Shown one piece after another: positions 16,089-24,083 of a stretch of DNA of 31,211 bases (position 1 is the stretch's first letter; each line of letters begins with the position of its first letter). The DNA lies in the IMG/VR virus record IMGVR_UViG_3300037674_000248, positions 1 through 31,211 of that record; one strand, 5' to 3'. The notes under the pieces were generated by a model. That model was not told where the DNA came from. It ran no database searches and saw only the letters and a program-made list of their open reading frames with translations. The position numbers and the translations under genes are program-made. This DNA comes from a virus.

Positions 16089-16377
16089 ACAAAATTTTGA
16101 TCCAAAAGAATTAAAGAATTCTAATAGAATATTTAAATCAGCAACACCTAAATATACTGCAGACTGGTATATTAAATGGATAGCTAGTGCTTTTATATTA
16201 ACAGCAATGGCCATTCGAGGAACAGAGTCGTTGGTAATATGGGATCTCTCTTTGTCTTTCATTGGAGTTTCATTGTGGTTAATTGTTTCTATATTATGGA
16301 ATGACAGGGCGTTAATACTTTTAAACGGTATTGGAATCGTTTTTTTACTTAGGACATTGGTTAGTTTATGGAATTAA
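16081..16377 (+). CDS. Small membrane protein (DUF6552-like, 98 aa)
   Basis: AAGGAG precedes the ATG at 16081. After a soluble 25-residue N-terminus, three hydrophobic segments follow (about 32-48, 52-72, 79-96), with W-L-I-V-S-I-L-W-N-D-R-A-L-I-L-L-N between the second and third. The pattern (Y-I-K-W-I-A-S, then W-L-I-V-x-I-L-W-x-D-R-x-L-I-x-L-N) matches what I remember as DUF6552, found in marine alphaproteobacteria and phages; no function is known to me. It gives weak support to an alphaproteobacterial host. Confidence 0.7.
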   Translation: MTKQNFDPKELKNSNRIFKSATPKYTADWYIKWIASAFILTAMAIRGTESLVIWDLSLSFIGVSLWLIVSILWNDRALILLNGIGIVFLLRTLVSLWN

Positions 16378-17027
16378 TAATACCAGAGAATAAAAAGATA
16401 GGTGTTGTAGTCTCAGGAGGATTTGATAGTTCTGTCTTGTGGCATATGATTTATGGAGAATGTTTAAAGCGAGGACAAGAGTGTATTCCATTTACAGTAC
16501 CTAAAGTAGATGGAGCATTAACATACGCTACTAAAATGTTAGAATGGTCTTGTAGTTATTATGGGACGAAAAGATTACACCCTTGGATCGTAAACGCTGA
16601 TGCTGTAGACTGGAACAGAGCAGAGCCATACCAAGGAGAAGAAGTGCAACAACAGCTGTTAGGTGGAATGAAAGAACTAATACTTAATGGATATGCTGAC
16701 GTAGTATATACAGGAATGAATGATTATCCACCTGATTATGAGAACTTATGCTCTTATCACACACCAGGCCCTAGGGCATTAGCCAGGGACTCTGATTATA
16801 AGCATGAGGGTGTACCAATAGGAGAGATATATCTACAACCTATGGCAGATTTAACTAAAGATCAAATAGTTCTATTAGCAGATAGTCTTGGAATATTAGA
16901 GGAAGTAAGTAGTTTCTCACACAGCTGCGTAGAATTAATACGTGGAAGATGTGGTGAATGTTTTTGGTGTAAAGAAAGGGAATGGGGATTTAAAGAAGCA
17001 GGAGCAACAGATCATGGCAAGGCCTAG
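16368..17027 (+). CDS. QueC-like PP-loop ATPase (7-cyano-7-deazaguanine synthase family)
   Basis: 219 aa. S-G-G-F-D-S-S at 16-22 is the PP-loop that binds ATP in adenylating N-type pyrophosphatases. The C-terminus has the QueC zinc site C187, C195, C198, C201 (S-C-V-E-L, then C-G-E-C-F-W-C) followed by R-E-W-G-F. QueC converts 7-carboxy-7-deazaguanine to preQ0, a precursor of queuosine in tRNA and of 7-deazaguanine DNA modifications in phages. No queD, queE, folE or dpdA/tgt is seen here, so partners would be elsewhere or in the host. The family also includes enzymes with other substrates, so exact function is open. It begins inside the membrane-protein gene and overlaps nrdB. Confidence 0.75.
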   Translation: MELIIPENKKIGVVVSGGFDSSVLWHMIYGECLKRGQECIPFTVPKVDGALTYATKMLEWSCSYYGTKRLHPWIVNADAVDWNRAEPYQGEEVQQQLLGGMKELILNGYADVVYTGMNDYPPDYENLCSYHTPGPRALARDSDYKHEGVPIGEIYLQPMADLTKDQIVLLADSLGILEEVSSFSHSCVELIRGRCGECFWCKEREWGFKEAGATDHGKA

Positions 17028-18015
17028 AAAAGCAAGATTAACAGAAGAGAGAACATATTTCAAACCCTTTAACTACCCATGGGCGTACGAGGCCTGGCTT
17101 AAACACGAACAATCACATTGGATACATACAGAAGTACCTATGGCAGATGATGTAAAGGATTGGAAAGATAAGGTAACAGAACCTGAAAAGGCTTTCCTCA
17201 CAAATATATTTAGATTCTTTACACAAGGAGACATAGATGTGGCTGGTGGTTATGTAAATAATTATTTACCACACTTCCCACAACCTGAAATTCGTATGAT
17301 GTTATCAGGATTTACAGCCCGTGAGGCTCTCCACATAGCAGCGTACAGTCACCTGATCGAGACGTTAGGTATGCCAGAGTCTACTTATAGTGAGTTTTTA
17401 GAGTATCAGGCCATGGCAGACAAGCATGAATACTTTATGAACCTATCAAATGAGAATGGAACGCCTGAGTCTATTGCTACAAATATAGCAGCGTTCTCAG
17501 CATTTACAGAAGGTATGCAACTGTTCTCATCTTTTATTATGCTACTAAACTTTCCTCGCCATGGCAAGATGAAAGGTATGGGACAGATTATAACCTGGAG
17601 TATTGTTGACGAAACAATGCACGCAGAGTCCATGATACTATTATTCAGAGAGTATATAAAAGAGAATAGAAAATTGTGGAAAGACAAATTAAAGAAAGAT
17701 ATTTATGACATAGCAGAGAAAATGGTAGAACTAGAAGATAAGTTTATTGATTTAGCATTTGCCATAGGTCCTATGGAAAATTTAAAACCCGACGACGTTA
17801 AGAAATATATTAGATATATAGCAGACAGGAGACTAATATCTATGGGAATGAAAGGAATTTTTAAAGTGAAAAAGAATCCATTATTGTGGGTAGAAGAGAT
17901 GATAAACGCTCCTACTCATACAAACTTTTTTGAAAACAGAGCTACAGATTATGCCAGAGGAGCCCTTGAAGGCGACTGGTCCGACGTATGGGGAGCAGCT
18001 AAGAATGGCAGATAG
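17014..18015 (+). CDS. nrdB: Ribonucleotide reductase class Ia, small subunit
   Basis: 333 aa from ATG 17014 with CAGGAG nine bases before; an in-frame ATG at 16942 lies within the queC-like gene and has no site. Diiron and radical residues by family comparison: D73 or D75, E104 and H107 (R-E-A-L-H), Y111 (the radical Tyr, seven after E104), E166, E200 and H203 (D-E-T-M-H). It makes the tyrosyl radical used by NrdA. The Tyr marks it as class Ia-like and not the Mn/Fe Ic type. It is separated from nrdA by three unrelated genes, and overlaps the zinc-ribbon gene that follows. Confidence 0.95.
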   Translation: MARPRKARLTEERTYFKPFNYPWAYEAWLKHEQSHWIHTEVPMADDVKDWKDKVTEPEKAFLTNIFRFFTQGDIDVAGGYVNNYLPHFPQPEIRMMLSGFTAREALHIAAYSHLIETLGMPESTYSEFLEYQAMADKHEYFMNLSNENGTPESIATNIAAFSAFTEGMQLFSSFIMLLNFPRHGKMKGMGQIITWSIVDETMHAESMILLFREYIKENRKLWKDKLKKDIYDIAEKMVELEDKFIDLAFAIGPMENLKPDDVKKYIRYIADRRLISMGMKGIFKVKKNPLLWVEEMINAPTHTNFFENRATDYARGALEGDWSDVWGAAKNGR

Positions 18016-18187
18016 ACAAAGATTTGAATGCCTTAAATGTGAAGGTGTAGGACATATAGAGTCAGACTTAGATCATCATTTTTATTCACTAGCCTTTTGT
18101 CCTTTTTGTGGTGAAGAGATAGAACAAGAAGAAACATTTGAATTAACAGATATATATGAGCAAGAATATGAAACTAACAATCAATGA
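18005..18187 (+). CDS. Small zinc-ribbon protein (60 aa)
   Basis: Start ATG 18005 with GGGGAG nine bases before. Two Cys pairs, C9-x-x-C12 (E-C-L-K-C) and C32-x-x-C35 (F-C-P-F-C-G), form a likely zinc ribbon; the C-terminus is very acidic. Small proteins of this plan are common in phages and may be transcription or nucleic-acid adaptors, but none is recognised by name. It overlaps nrdB by 11 bases and the cupin gene by 32. Confidence 0.7.
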   Translation: MADRQRFECLKCEGVGHIESDLDHHFYSLAFCPFCGEEIEQEETFELTDIYEQEYETNNQ

Positions 18188-18500
18188 CATCGGTGGTAAG
18201 GTAGTTAAAGATAATGATACTTACGTTGTAAAAGACAACACACACCTAAACAACCTAGTGGTGAGCAGTACATTGCTCTACCCAGGCAAACAAACAACAG
18301 GACATACGCATCCAGGGCAAGAAGAAGTTTACCATTTTGTTAGTGGTAAAGGTCTAATGAAGATTGAAGAAGGCTATTGGCCAGTGAGAGCAGGCGATAT
18401 AAAGTTAATAGAAGACGGAGAGTTTCATCAAGTTATTAATGATGGCGATGAAGATCTATACTTTGTCTGTGTTTTCGACGGTAAAAGAACTCACAAGTGA
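18156..18500 (+). CDS. Cupin-domain protein (114 aa)
   Basis: A single cupin_2 domain: G-H-T-H-P-G-Q-E-E at 49-57 (H50, H52, E56/57) and G-E-F-H-Q-V-I-N (H91) give the metal site, with G-D-I-K-L in between. Start at 18156 or 18168 (M5); neither has a clear ribosome binding site. Cupins of this size include sugar isomerases/epimerases, dioxygenases and sugar-binding proteins, so the reaction cannot be assigned. Neighbouring sugar-transfer genes would suit nucleotide-sugar processing (inference). Its TGA overlaps the GTG start of the next gene. Confidence 0.8.
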   Translation: MSKNMKLTINDIGGKVVKDNDTYVVKDNTHLNNLVVSSTLLYPGKQTTGHTHPGQEEVYHFVSGKGLMKIEEGYWPVRAGDIKLIEDGEFHQVINDGDEDLYFVCVFDGKRTHK

Positions 18501-19024
18501 AACAACTTCTTGCAATATCAGATCCCTATTTAAAGCACAGTGGGAGCTTAAAAAAATTAGATTCAGGCAAATTAGTCCCCTTTCTTCCTGAACCATATCC
18601 ATGGCTATCTGATATGATGGCCACTCAAAGTCTGTTAATACATCAACAACTACCTAGATTAAAACCATTGTTCGATGACATTATAGTTCTTAATGGAGGC
18701 CTTGGCCAAGGGGTGAAGTGTAATCCTTTATTTGATGAATACGAACAATTTCAATTTTTAAACAAAGTGGAAGACCTACAGGAACATGACATTTGGTTAT
18801 GTGGATTTCATTATGGCAGATGCCTCCATCAAAACATTTTAAGTGCTGTGTATGATGATCCATACATTAATAAAGAACAATTTAAAGTTATAGTAAATCT
18901 CTCTTTTTCGTTTCCTGGGGATGGACACGGCCAAAGAACACAAAATTTTCAAGGATTAGCTAAAGAGTACCATTGGGATTATGTTGATCGCTTAGAAGAA
19001 GTAACCGCTAGGACACATAAATAG
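18497..19024 (+). CDS. Hypothetical protein (175 aa)
   Basis: GTG start overlapping the cupin stop (GTGA). Not recognised. The sequence alternates strands and helices (D-D-I-I-V-L-N-G-G-L-G-Q-G, H-D-I-W-L-C-G-F-H-Y-G-R-C, Q-F-K-V-I-V-N-L-S-F-S-F), consistent with an alpha/beta fold; L-C-G-F-H-Y-G-R-C-L-H faintly recalls the Cys loop of isochorismatase-like hydrolases, which is too weak to use as a name. Coupling to the cupin gene suggests a shared pathway. Confidence 0.65.
   Translation: MKQLLAISDPYLKHSGSLKKLDSGKLVPFLPEPYPWLSDMMATQSLLIHQQLPRLKPLFDDIIVLNGGLGQGVKCNPLFDEYEQFQFLNKVEDLQEHDIWLCGFHYGRCLHQNILSAVYDDPYINKEQFKVIVNLSFSFPGDGHGQRTQNFQGLAKEYHWDYVDRLEEVTARTHK
19016..19023 (+). promoter_or_regulatory. 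Weak late-promoter-like box (CATAAATA)
   Basis: One mismatch from TATAAATA, but with the same five-base spacing to the ATG at 19029 seen at 1945 and 28798. Alone it would be unremarkable in this AT-rich sequence; the repeated spacing is why it is listed. Confidence 0.25.
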
Positions 19025-19028
19025 TCAT

Positions 19029-19397
19029 ATGGCTAAAAAGAAAGTAAAAGAGAAGAAAAAACACAGAGTCTACTGCACTTATTTCCCTGACGGGAGATAC
19101 TATATAGGTTATTCATGTAAGACAGACAAATTGTTTGAGAAGTATTTTGGAAGTTCAAAGATTGTTAAAGAAAGCACACAAACACTAACCAAAGAGCTTA
19201 TTGCAGAATTCCCTTCACGAGCACCAGCAAAGATGCAGGAGTTTTTATTACAGTGGCAACAACGAGAAGACGATAACTGTGTCAACGATATGCTACACGT
19301 TAGGTTAAGAGCCAGTCATTTAAAAGATTTTACACCTATTAAATGGCAACCTAATATAACAAATAAGGCCACATGGAGAAGCTTTGGAGTTAATTAA
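19029..19397 (+). CDS. GIY-YIG-like domain protein (122 aa)
   Basis: H-R-V-Y-C-T-Y-F-P-D-G-R-Y-Y-I-G-Y-S at 12-29 has the two spaced strands of the GIY-YIG fold (here V-Y-C and Y-I-G), and K-Y-F-G-S-S at 38-43 matches the segment after it in T4 Seg-type endonucleases. The later catalytic Arg/Glu are not clear and the protein is only 122 aa, so it may be a stand-alone small nuclease or an inactive relative. T4-like phages use such enzymes in homing, recombination or host DNA breakdown. The N-terminus is a Lys-rich tail. The stop overlaps the next ATG (TAATG). Confidence 0.6.
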   Translation: MAKKKVKEKKKHRVYCTYFPDGRYYIGYSCKTDKLFEKYFGSSKIVKESTQTLTKELIAEFPSRAPAKMQEFLLQWQQREDDNCVNDMLHVRLRASHLKDFTPIKWQPNITNKATWRSFGVN

Positions 19398-20965
19398 TGT
19401 TAGAAAGTAGAAGTATCACGTTCATTATAGGAACATTATTTTCAGCACTAGCTGTTTCAGCAGTCGCTGCCTATTTTTCTATCGTAGGTTTAATGGCTAT
19501 ATTCTCAGCGTTACCTGTTGCTATATTGTCTATGGGAGTAGTATTAGAAATAGCTAAACTCGTAACGGCCTCATGGATATATCAATATTGGCAACGCACA
19601 AGTGTATTAATGAGGACCTACATGGTTACGTCTGTTGTGGTGTTATCCATAATAACTTCCATAGGTATATTTGGGTTCTTATCTAAGGCACATTTAGATC
19701 AAGCAGCAGTATCAGGCGACGCACAAGCAAAAGTCCAGCGTATTGAACAATTAATAGAACGTGAGAATGGCAAAATATCAGCAGGTGAAGAGAGGATAGT
19801 AAGAATTCAGTCAGGCGGAACGTTAGACATATCAGAAAGCATACGTCAACAGGAAGAGATACGAGATAAGGCATGGGAAAGGATCCAAGGCGATATAACA
19901 TACGCCGAGGAACAAATAGACAAAATACGGGCTAGTCTGGATACAGATTTAGCTCTAAAACAACAAGAACTTGACGGTTTAGACGCTATAGTGGCATCTT
20001 ATACTAACCAAGGGACAACACAACAAGACTTAGGAGCTTTTAGAAGAGACGAGGTTGTTGACAATGTGGCATTGGGTGTCCAAGTAAGGGAAAGTCAACG
20101 AGAGGATAGAGACGAGATAGACGCAGAGATGTCTGAACTCAGGACTTATGCTGAAGGACAAATAGCAGGATATCGTAACCAAATTATACAATATAGGACA
20201 GACACACAGACTGATATAGATAGTGCCACTAATGAGATAAACAGATTACGAGATAACGAAAGTGATAGCCAATCAAATAGAGATATACAGATAGATGAGA
20301 TCCAGGAAGATATCGACGAGGCATACGATCAAATAGGATTGTATAACGAGGACTTATTCGAAGAAAGAGCCATAGTAAGAGATCTTGGTAAGGAAGTAGG
20401 ACCAGTTAGATATGTCGCACAATTTCTTTATGGTGATGATACAACAGAGAGTATCGACAGGGCTGTACAAATCCTTATACTCTTATTAATATTTGTATTT
20501 GATCCACTAGCTATTATCTTAGTAATAGCAGCAAATGTCAGTATAAAAGAGAGAAAGGGAGAGTTAATAACACCCGTAAGACTAGACGATGATGTTGTTG
20601 AGAAAGAATCAGTACCAGAAGTAGGTATATCAACAGCAGAAGCACCAGATCCAGACTCTTGGCAAGCAAAAGGATCTCAAGCAACAGCTAAACAGTATGA
20701 CTTAGGCCCGGATATTGTGAAGGTGACAGAAGATATGCACATCGATATGTTCTTAGAAGAAGATAAAACATTAGAACCAGAACAAATGAAAGGAACGTTG
20801 AAGTGGCAGGAAACAACAGAGAATCAAGTGATAGATAATTTTAAGCCATCAGAAGATGACTGGTTACCAGCAAAGTATGGTAATGAGTCTGCGATGGATC
20901 CTAAAAAAGAACAAAATTTACAATGGCTAATTGATAAGAAAACAAAGGAGAAAGAAGATGCCTAA
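19397..20965 (+). CDS. Membrane protein with long periplasmic coiled coil (522 aa)
   Basis: GGAG precedes the overlapping ATG. Three membrane segments (about 8-30, 31-55, 74-95), then about 260 residues of Gln/Glu/Asp/Arg-rich helix (100-345, clear heptads such as I-R-Q-Q-E-E-I-R, E-I-N-R-L-R-D-N), a fourth membrane segment (358-380, V-Q-I-L-I-L-L-L-I-F-V-F-D-P-L) and an acidic cytoplasmic tail. I recall proteins of this plan in marine T4-like phages, annotated only as coiled-coil membrane proteins. A role at the host envelope, such as superinfection exclusion or membrane reorganisation, is possible but not shown. Confidence 0.8.
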   Translation: MLESRSITFIIGTLFSALAVSAVAAYFSIVGLMAIFSALPVAILSMGVVLEIAKLVTASWIYQYWQRTSVLMRTYMVTSVVVLSIITSIGIFGFLSKAHLDQAAVSGDAQAKVQRIEQLIERENGKISAGEERIVRIQSGGTLDISESIRQQEEIRDKAWERIQGDITYAEEQIDKIRASLDTDLALKQQELDGLDAIVASYTNQGTTQQDLGAFRRDEVVDNVALGVQVRESQREDRDEIDAEMSELRTYAEGQIAGYRNQIIQYRTDTQTDIDSATNEINRLRDNESDSQSNRDIQIDEIQEDIDEAYDQIGLYNEDLFEERAIVRDLGKEVGPVRYVAQFLYGDDTTESIDRAVQILILLLIFVFDPLAIILVIAANVSIKERKGELITPVRLDDDVVEKESVPEVGISTAEAPDPDSWQAKGSQATAKQYDLGPDIVKVTEDMHIDMFLEEDKTLEPEQMKGTLKWQETTENQVIDNFKPSEDDWLPAKYGNESAMDPKKEQNLQWLIDKKTKEKEDA

Positions 20966-21296
20966 TATAGATGAACCGGGATATGAACCCAGACGTAATG
21001 ATAACGACTATCGACAAGAAGTAGAAGGATTATTGCAAACAGGCTACGGACAGTTTAGATTCCACAAGGTAGATGGAAGTGTAAGAGAAATGACTTGCAC
21101 ACTACTACCTGGTGTTATTCCTGAACCAAGTACCACACAAAAGTCTAGGTCAGTCCCTGGCCAGGTGGTGGTATATGATGTTGACGTAGATGGCTGGAGG
21201 ACTGTTACCTATGATAGAGTCCTTAGTTGGAAGTTCTTAGGTGAAACAGCAACACCCACACCACAAGTATCTACCTGGCAAGAAGAAAGCAGTTAG
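20958..21296 (+). CDS. SH3-barrel-like phage protein (DUF2693-like, 112 aa)
   Basis: Start ATG 20958 with AAGGAG eight bases before. The core V-D-G-S-V-R-E-M-T-C-T-L-L-P, then V-V-V-Y-D-V-D-V-D-G-W-R-T-V is the pattern of phage SH3-beta-barrel proteins I know as DUF2693, seen in T4-like phages. Function unknown to me; the small beta barrel suggests protein or nucleic-acid binding. The end is Thr/Pro-rich. It overlaps the membrane-protein gene by eight bases. Confidence 0.7.
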   Translation: MPNIDEPGYEPRRNDNDYRQEVEGLLQTGYGQFRFHKVDGSVREMTCTLLPGVIPEPSTTQKSRSVPGQVVVYDVDVDGWRTVTYDRVLSWKFLGETATPTPQVSTWQEESS

Positions 21297-21299
21297 AAA

Positions 21300-21920
21300 A
21301 TGGGTGACGTATTCCGCAAGAGTGGGAAATATTATCCCACTAATGCCCCCACTAATGCTGTTATAGTAGAAATAGGTAGTGATCGTTTTGAAGGTTCTAC
21401 TATATACTATTCCACGCTAGCGCAAAAACACAACACAGAATTATATTCAGTGGATGTTCTTCCGGAAGCATCTGAACGATTAGGTGATGTACCAAATACC
21501 AAATGGTGTGTGGAGAAGGGTTCAGTTTGGAGTAAAGACGGCCTTCTTGGAAAGACAATTTCTTGTTTATACTTGGATAATTATGATTATATATGGGAAG
21601 TAGGCCTTCCAACCGATCATATTGATCGATTGAAGGGCTTAAACAACCAAGATTGTGCACTAGAACATTTACAACAGATGATTAACCTACTGCCATATAT
21701 GTGTCCAGAAGGTATTGTAGTGTGTGATGACACTTACACGTTTAATGGTTGTTGGATAGGTAAGTGTGGCGCAGTGGTGACATATTTATTGGCACATGGA
21801 TATGAAATAGTCGAAAATGATGATCGTTTGATTAAACACCCCCCTGATTCACCAGCATTTGATCCAAAGCAACCGCAAACACAAAGCAATGGCTTAATTC
21901 TAAAGGCTCCTAGAAAATGA
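21300..21920 (+). CDS. Class I SAM-dependent methyltransferase-like protein (206 aa)
   Basis: V-I-V-E-I-G-S-D-R-F-E-G-S-T at 21-34 is a SAM-binding motif I variant, L-Y-S-V-D at 48-52 supplies the acidic motif II residue, and I-V-V-C-D-D-T-Y gives the motif IV-like catalytic strand. The layout matches Methyltransf_24-type enzymes that methylate sugars or small molecules in surface-glycan clusters. It is followed, with ATGA overlap, by a GT10-like glycosyltransferase, supporting glycan modification (inference). Confidence 0.75.
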   Translation: MGDVFRKSGKYYPTNAPTNAVIVEIGSDRFEGSTIYYSTLAQKHNTELYSVDVLPEASERLGDVPNTKWCVEKGSVWSKDGLLGKTISCLYLDNYDYIWEVGLPTDHIDRLKGLNNQDCALEHLQQMINLLPYMCPEGIVVCDDTYTFNGCWIGKCGAVVTYLLAHGYEIVENDDRLIKHPPDSPAFDPKQPQTQSNGLILKAPRK

Positions 21921-22906
21921 TCAGCCACTTTGGAGAACAGCGGGGCTATATCGTTCAGATTTTTAATCAGTATCTTAACACCGATAAACATATTGGAGTG
22001 ATACATTGGTGGGATATAAGAAACACAATCAACACAAAAGATTTAGAAAAGTTTGTTGACGGCGTGGATGTGTGTTTTGTATTTTGTGATGAGTTCCTGC
22101 ACATTCCAGGAGGCATCCAACGATATTTGGATGTATTAGATCATGATAAGGTGCACTTCATATTATCTAGTGAGGAATCTGAGATGCCAAACAATAGATG
22201 TTTCAATTCTCTTTGGTTTACACAAAAGACCCTTCATGGAAGGCCCACCCTTAGTCAGGATTATATGAGAAAACCTTACACGTTCAATATGCTTTTAGGT
22301 TCTGAGAAAGAACATAGAACAACTCTCTTCAATAGATTAAAAGATAATAATAAAGTTTATAGCACTTACTTTGGAACGCCTCAAGGAAGATCATTAAGTG
22401 ATACACACTTAGAAGATAAAGACACCCTGGATAATCTAAAACAACAAGACCTTGGTAAAAAACTCAATACACTTGAGAAAGTTAACGGAACCACAATCAG
22501 CCACACCATACCAGCTGAAATATATGATAACAGTCATTTTGATATAGTGAGTGAGATGAGAGAGGACGTTATGAAAAACCAGATCCTTTTTGCTACTGAA
22601 AAGACTGCCAAACCCCTCGCTACTGGGAGATGGTTCTTGTCGTATGCGGAACATAATATGAACACTTACTTGGAAAGGTATGGTTTTGACTTTACTGACT
22701 ATCTACATGACTATGACGTTGAAGACAACAACTATAGATTAGAACTCATTGTACAGAAAGTCGAAGAAATAACTAAAGATAGTAGCTTAGTCAAATACAT
22801 TTATTCAAAAACTAAGGCAAATAGGATACACAATGTCCAGGTTTACCACCGGTTATGCAGGAATATGGCAAAGGATTTAATAAAGTTTATAGGAATGGTA
22901 CTCTAG
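21917..22906 (+). CDS. GT10-like (fucosyltransferase-type) glycosyltransferase
   Basis: 329 aa, start overlapping the methyltransferase stop. The C-terminal domain has F-A-T-E-K-T-A-K-P-L-A-T-G-R-W-F (225-240), followed by Y-L-E-R-Y-G-F-D-F and Y-D-V-E-D-N-N-Y-R-L, the order seen in GT10-like proteins of marine phages (E-K-x-x-K-P, then a G-F-D/x-x-Y-D block). An earlier N-M-L-L-G-S-E-K-E-H-R (124-134) is the linker motif before the donor domain. Donor and acceptor are unknown. Together with the GT2-like, cytidylyltransferase and methyltransferase genes it suggests glycan decoration of the virion or the host surface. Confidence 0.65.
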   Translation: MISHFGEQRGYIVQIFNQYLNTDKHIGVIHWWDIRNTINTKDLEKFVDGVDVCFVFCDEFLHIPGGIQRYLDVLDHDKVHFILSSEESEMPNNRCFNSLWFTQKTLHGRPTLSQDYMRKPYTFNMLLGSEKEHRTTLFNRLKDNNKVYSTYFGTPQGRSLSDTHLEDKDTLDNLKQQDLGKKLNTLEKVNGTTISHTIPAEIYDNSHFDIVSEMREDVMKNQILFATEKTAKPLATGRWFLSYAEHNMNTYLERYGFDFTDYLHDYDVEDNNYRLELIVQKVEEITKDSSLVKYIYSKTKANRIHNVQVYHRLCRNMAKDLIKFIGMVL

Positions 22907-22910
22907 GTCG

Positions 22911-22939
22911 TTGACCTTTAGTTCAATAGGTCTTATAAT
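22911..22939 (+). promoter_or_regulatory. Sigma-70-type promoter
   Basis: TTGACC (22911-22916), 17-base spacer, TATAAT (22934-22939). Start expected near 22946, with AGGAG (22961-22965) seven bases before the ATG at 22973. AGGTC occurs at 22905-22909 and 22928-22932 with its complement GACCT at 22913-22917 between, so two overlapping inverted repeats surround the -35, a possible operator. The left one (AGGTC-GTT-GACCT) might also act as a weak terminator hairpin for the upstream gene. Confidence 0.75.
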
Positions 22940-22972
22940 TATACATGTGAATATAAAAATAGGAGTCCTTTC

Positions 22973-24082
22973 ATGGCACGAACTAAACAACGTACGGTAT
23001 ATCTTGTACAAGAACCCAATTGGGGCAAAGCCTCACTAGCGGTAACTGAAGAAGATAAAGAAGCGGCATATCAGAATGCACACAGTTTTATCCACAACGA
23101 AATAGCTAACAAAGAATGTTATAATTCTTTTAGGACTTGGGTTAAAACAAAATCAGGCTGGACCAAAGAAGAGATTAAAGATACTTTGGCAGCACCTGAC
23201 TGGGCCTTTCTATCTATTTCAAAATACACATGGTTTGAACAGAAAGTCGGATGGATGGCTAAAACTCATTCAGATTATATCTATAAATGTTTACCCAAGA
23301 TTAGAAAAGCTGCTGAGAGACATGCGGCAGAAAAGAGACTTAACCAAAGTCAAGTGGTTGTTCAAATACGAGAAGAGTTACCTATCCTTCTAAATGCTGT
23401 TGATCAAATAGTAGACAGATTAGCAATAGGTAGAAAAGTAATGGAGATTGAATCACTGCTTACATCCTTAAAACTTAACAAAGAAGAGATGGCAGAGGCA
23501 CATAAGGAAATATCTTATACCTATGAAGAGTTTTTAGAACTTGCCAGGGTGCGTGGTTTAAGGAATAGAACAGACTGGGATGAACAACTGATTGAAGGCT
23601 ACAGCCATGTCAATAAGCCTAATGGAAGGAAGATAGTTGAGTATTTGAAAGAGCTATTAGACTCGTTGCAATTAGGAGCAACACCTAAGAAGGCAGTTAG
23701 ACGTAAGAAGCCACAACCACCACATAAGATTGTAGCACGTCTACGCTTTATGAAAGCCAGTAAAGATTTAAATATAGCATCCTTTAGTCCTGTAGACATA
23801 TTAGGCAGTTCAAGTGTCTGGATATATGATACTAAGCGAAAACGCTTAGGATTATACAAGTCTAAAGAGTATGGAGATCTAGGTGTTAAAGGAACATCTA
23901 TTACAGGCTATGACCCAGATGAATCTTATGAAAAGACTCTAAGGAAACACGAAGATCAGTTAAAACAATTCATGAGGCTAAGTCCAAATGCTATTGAGCC
24001 GTATGTAGATAAAATACGAGGCAAAAAGATGAAGGTTAAGACTCGTATCAACCCACACATGCTACTCTTAAAGGCAAACTAA
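22973..24082 (+). CDS. Conserved phage hypothetical protein (369 aa)
   Basis: AGGAG seven bases before the ATG. Not assigned a function, but K-I-V-A-R-L-R-F-M-K followed by S-P-V-D-I-L-G-S-S-S-V-W-I-Y-D-T-K-R-K-R-L-G recurs in T4-like marine phages in my memory. The N-terminal third is rich in Trp and Lys (W-V-K-T-K-S-G-W-T-K-E-E-I), the middle is helical, the C-terminal third beta-rich. It has its own promoter and is followed directly by the tRNA gene, so transcripts probably include both. DNA binding is a guess from basic charge. Confidence 0.65.
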   Translation: MARTKQRTVYLVQEPNWGKASLAVTEEDKEAAYQNAHSFIHNEIANKECYNSFRTWVKTKSGWTKEEIKDTLAAPDWAFLSISKYTWFEQKVGWMAKTHSDYIYKCLPKIRKAAERHAAEKRLNQSQVVVQIREELPILLNAVDQIVDRLAIGRKVMEIESLLTSLKLNKEEMAEAHKEISYTYEEFLELARVRGLRNRTDWDEQLIEGYSHVNKPNGRKIVEYLKELLDSLQLGATPKKAVRRKKPQPPHKIVARLRFMKASKDLNIASFSPVDILGSSSVWIYDTKRKRLGLYKSKEYGDLGVKGTSITGYDPDESYEKTLRKHEDQLKQFMRLSPNAIEPYVDKIRGKKMKVKTRINPHMLLLKAN

Positions 24083-24083
24083 T

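Noticed and set aside
16942-17013. Upstream in-frame ATG for nrdB
   Set aside because: It lies within the QueC-like zinc-site codons and lacks a ribosome binding site, while 17014 has CAGGAG.
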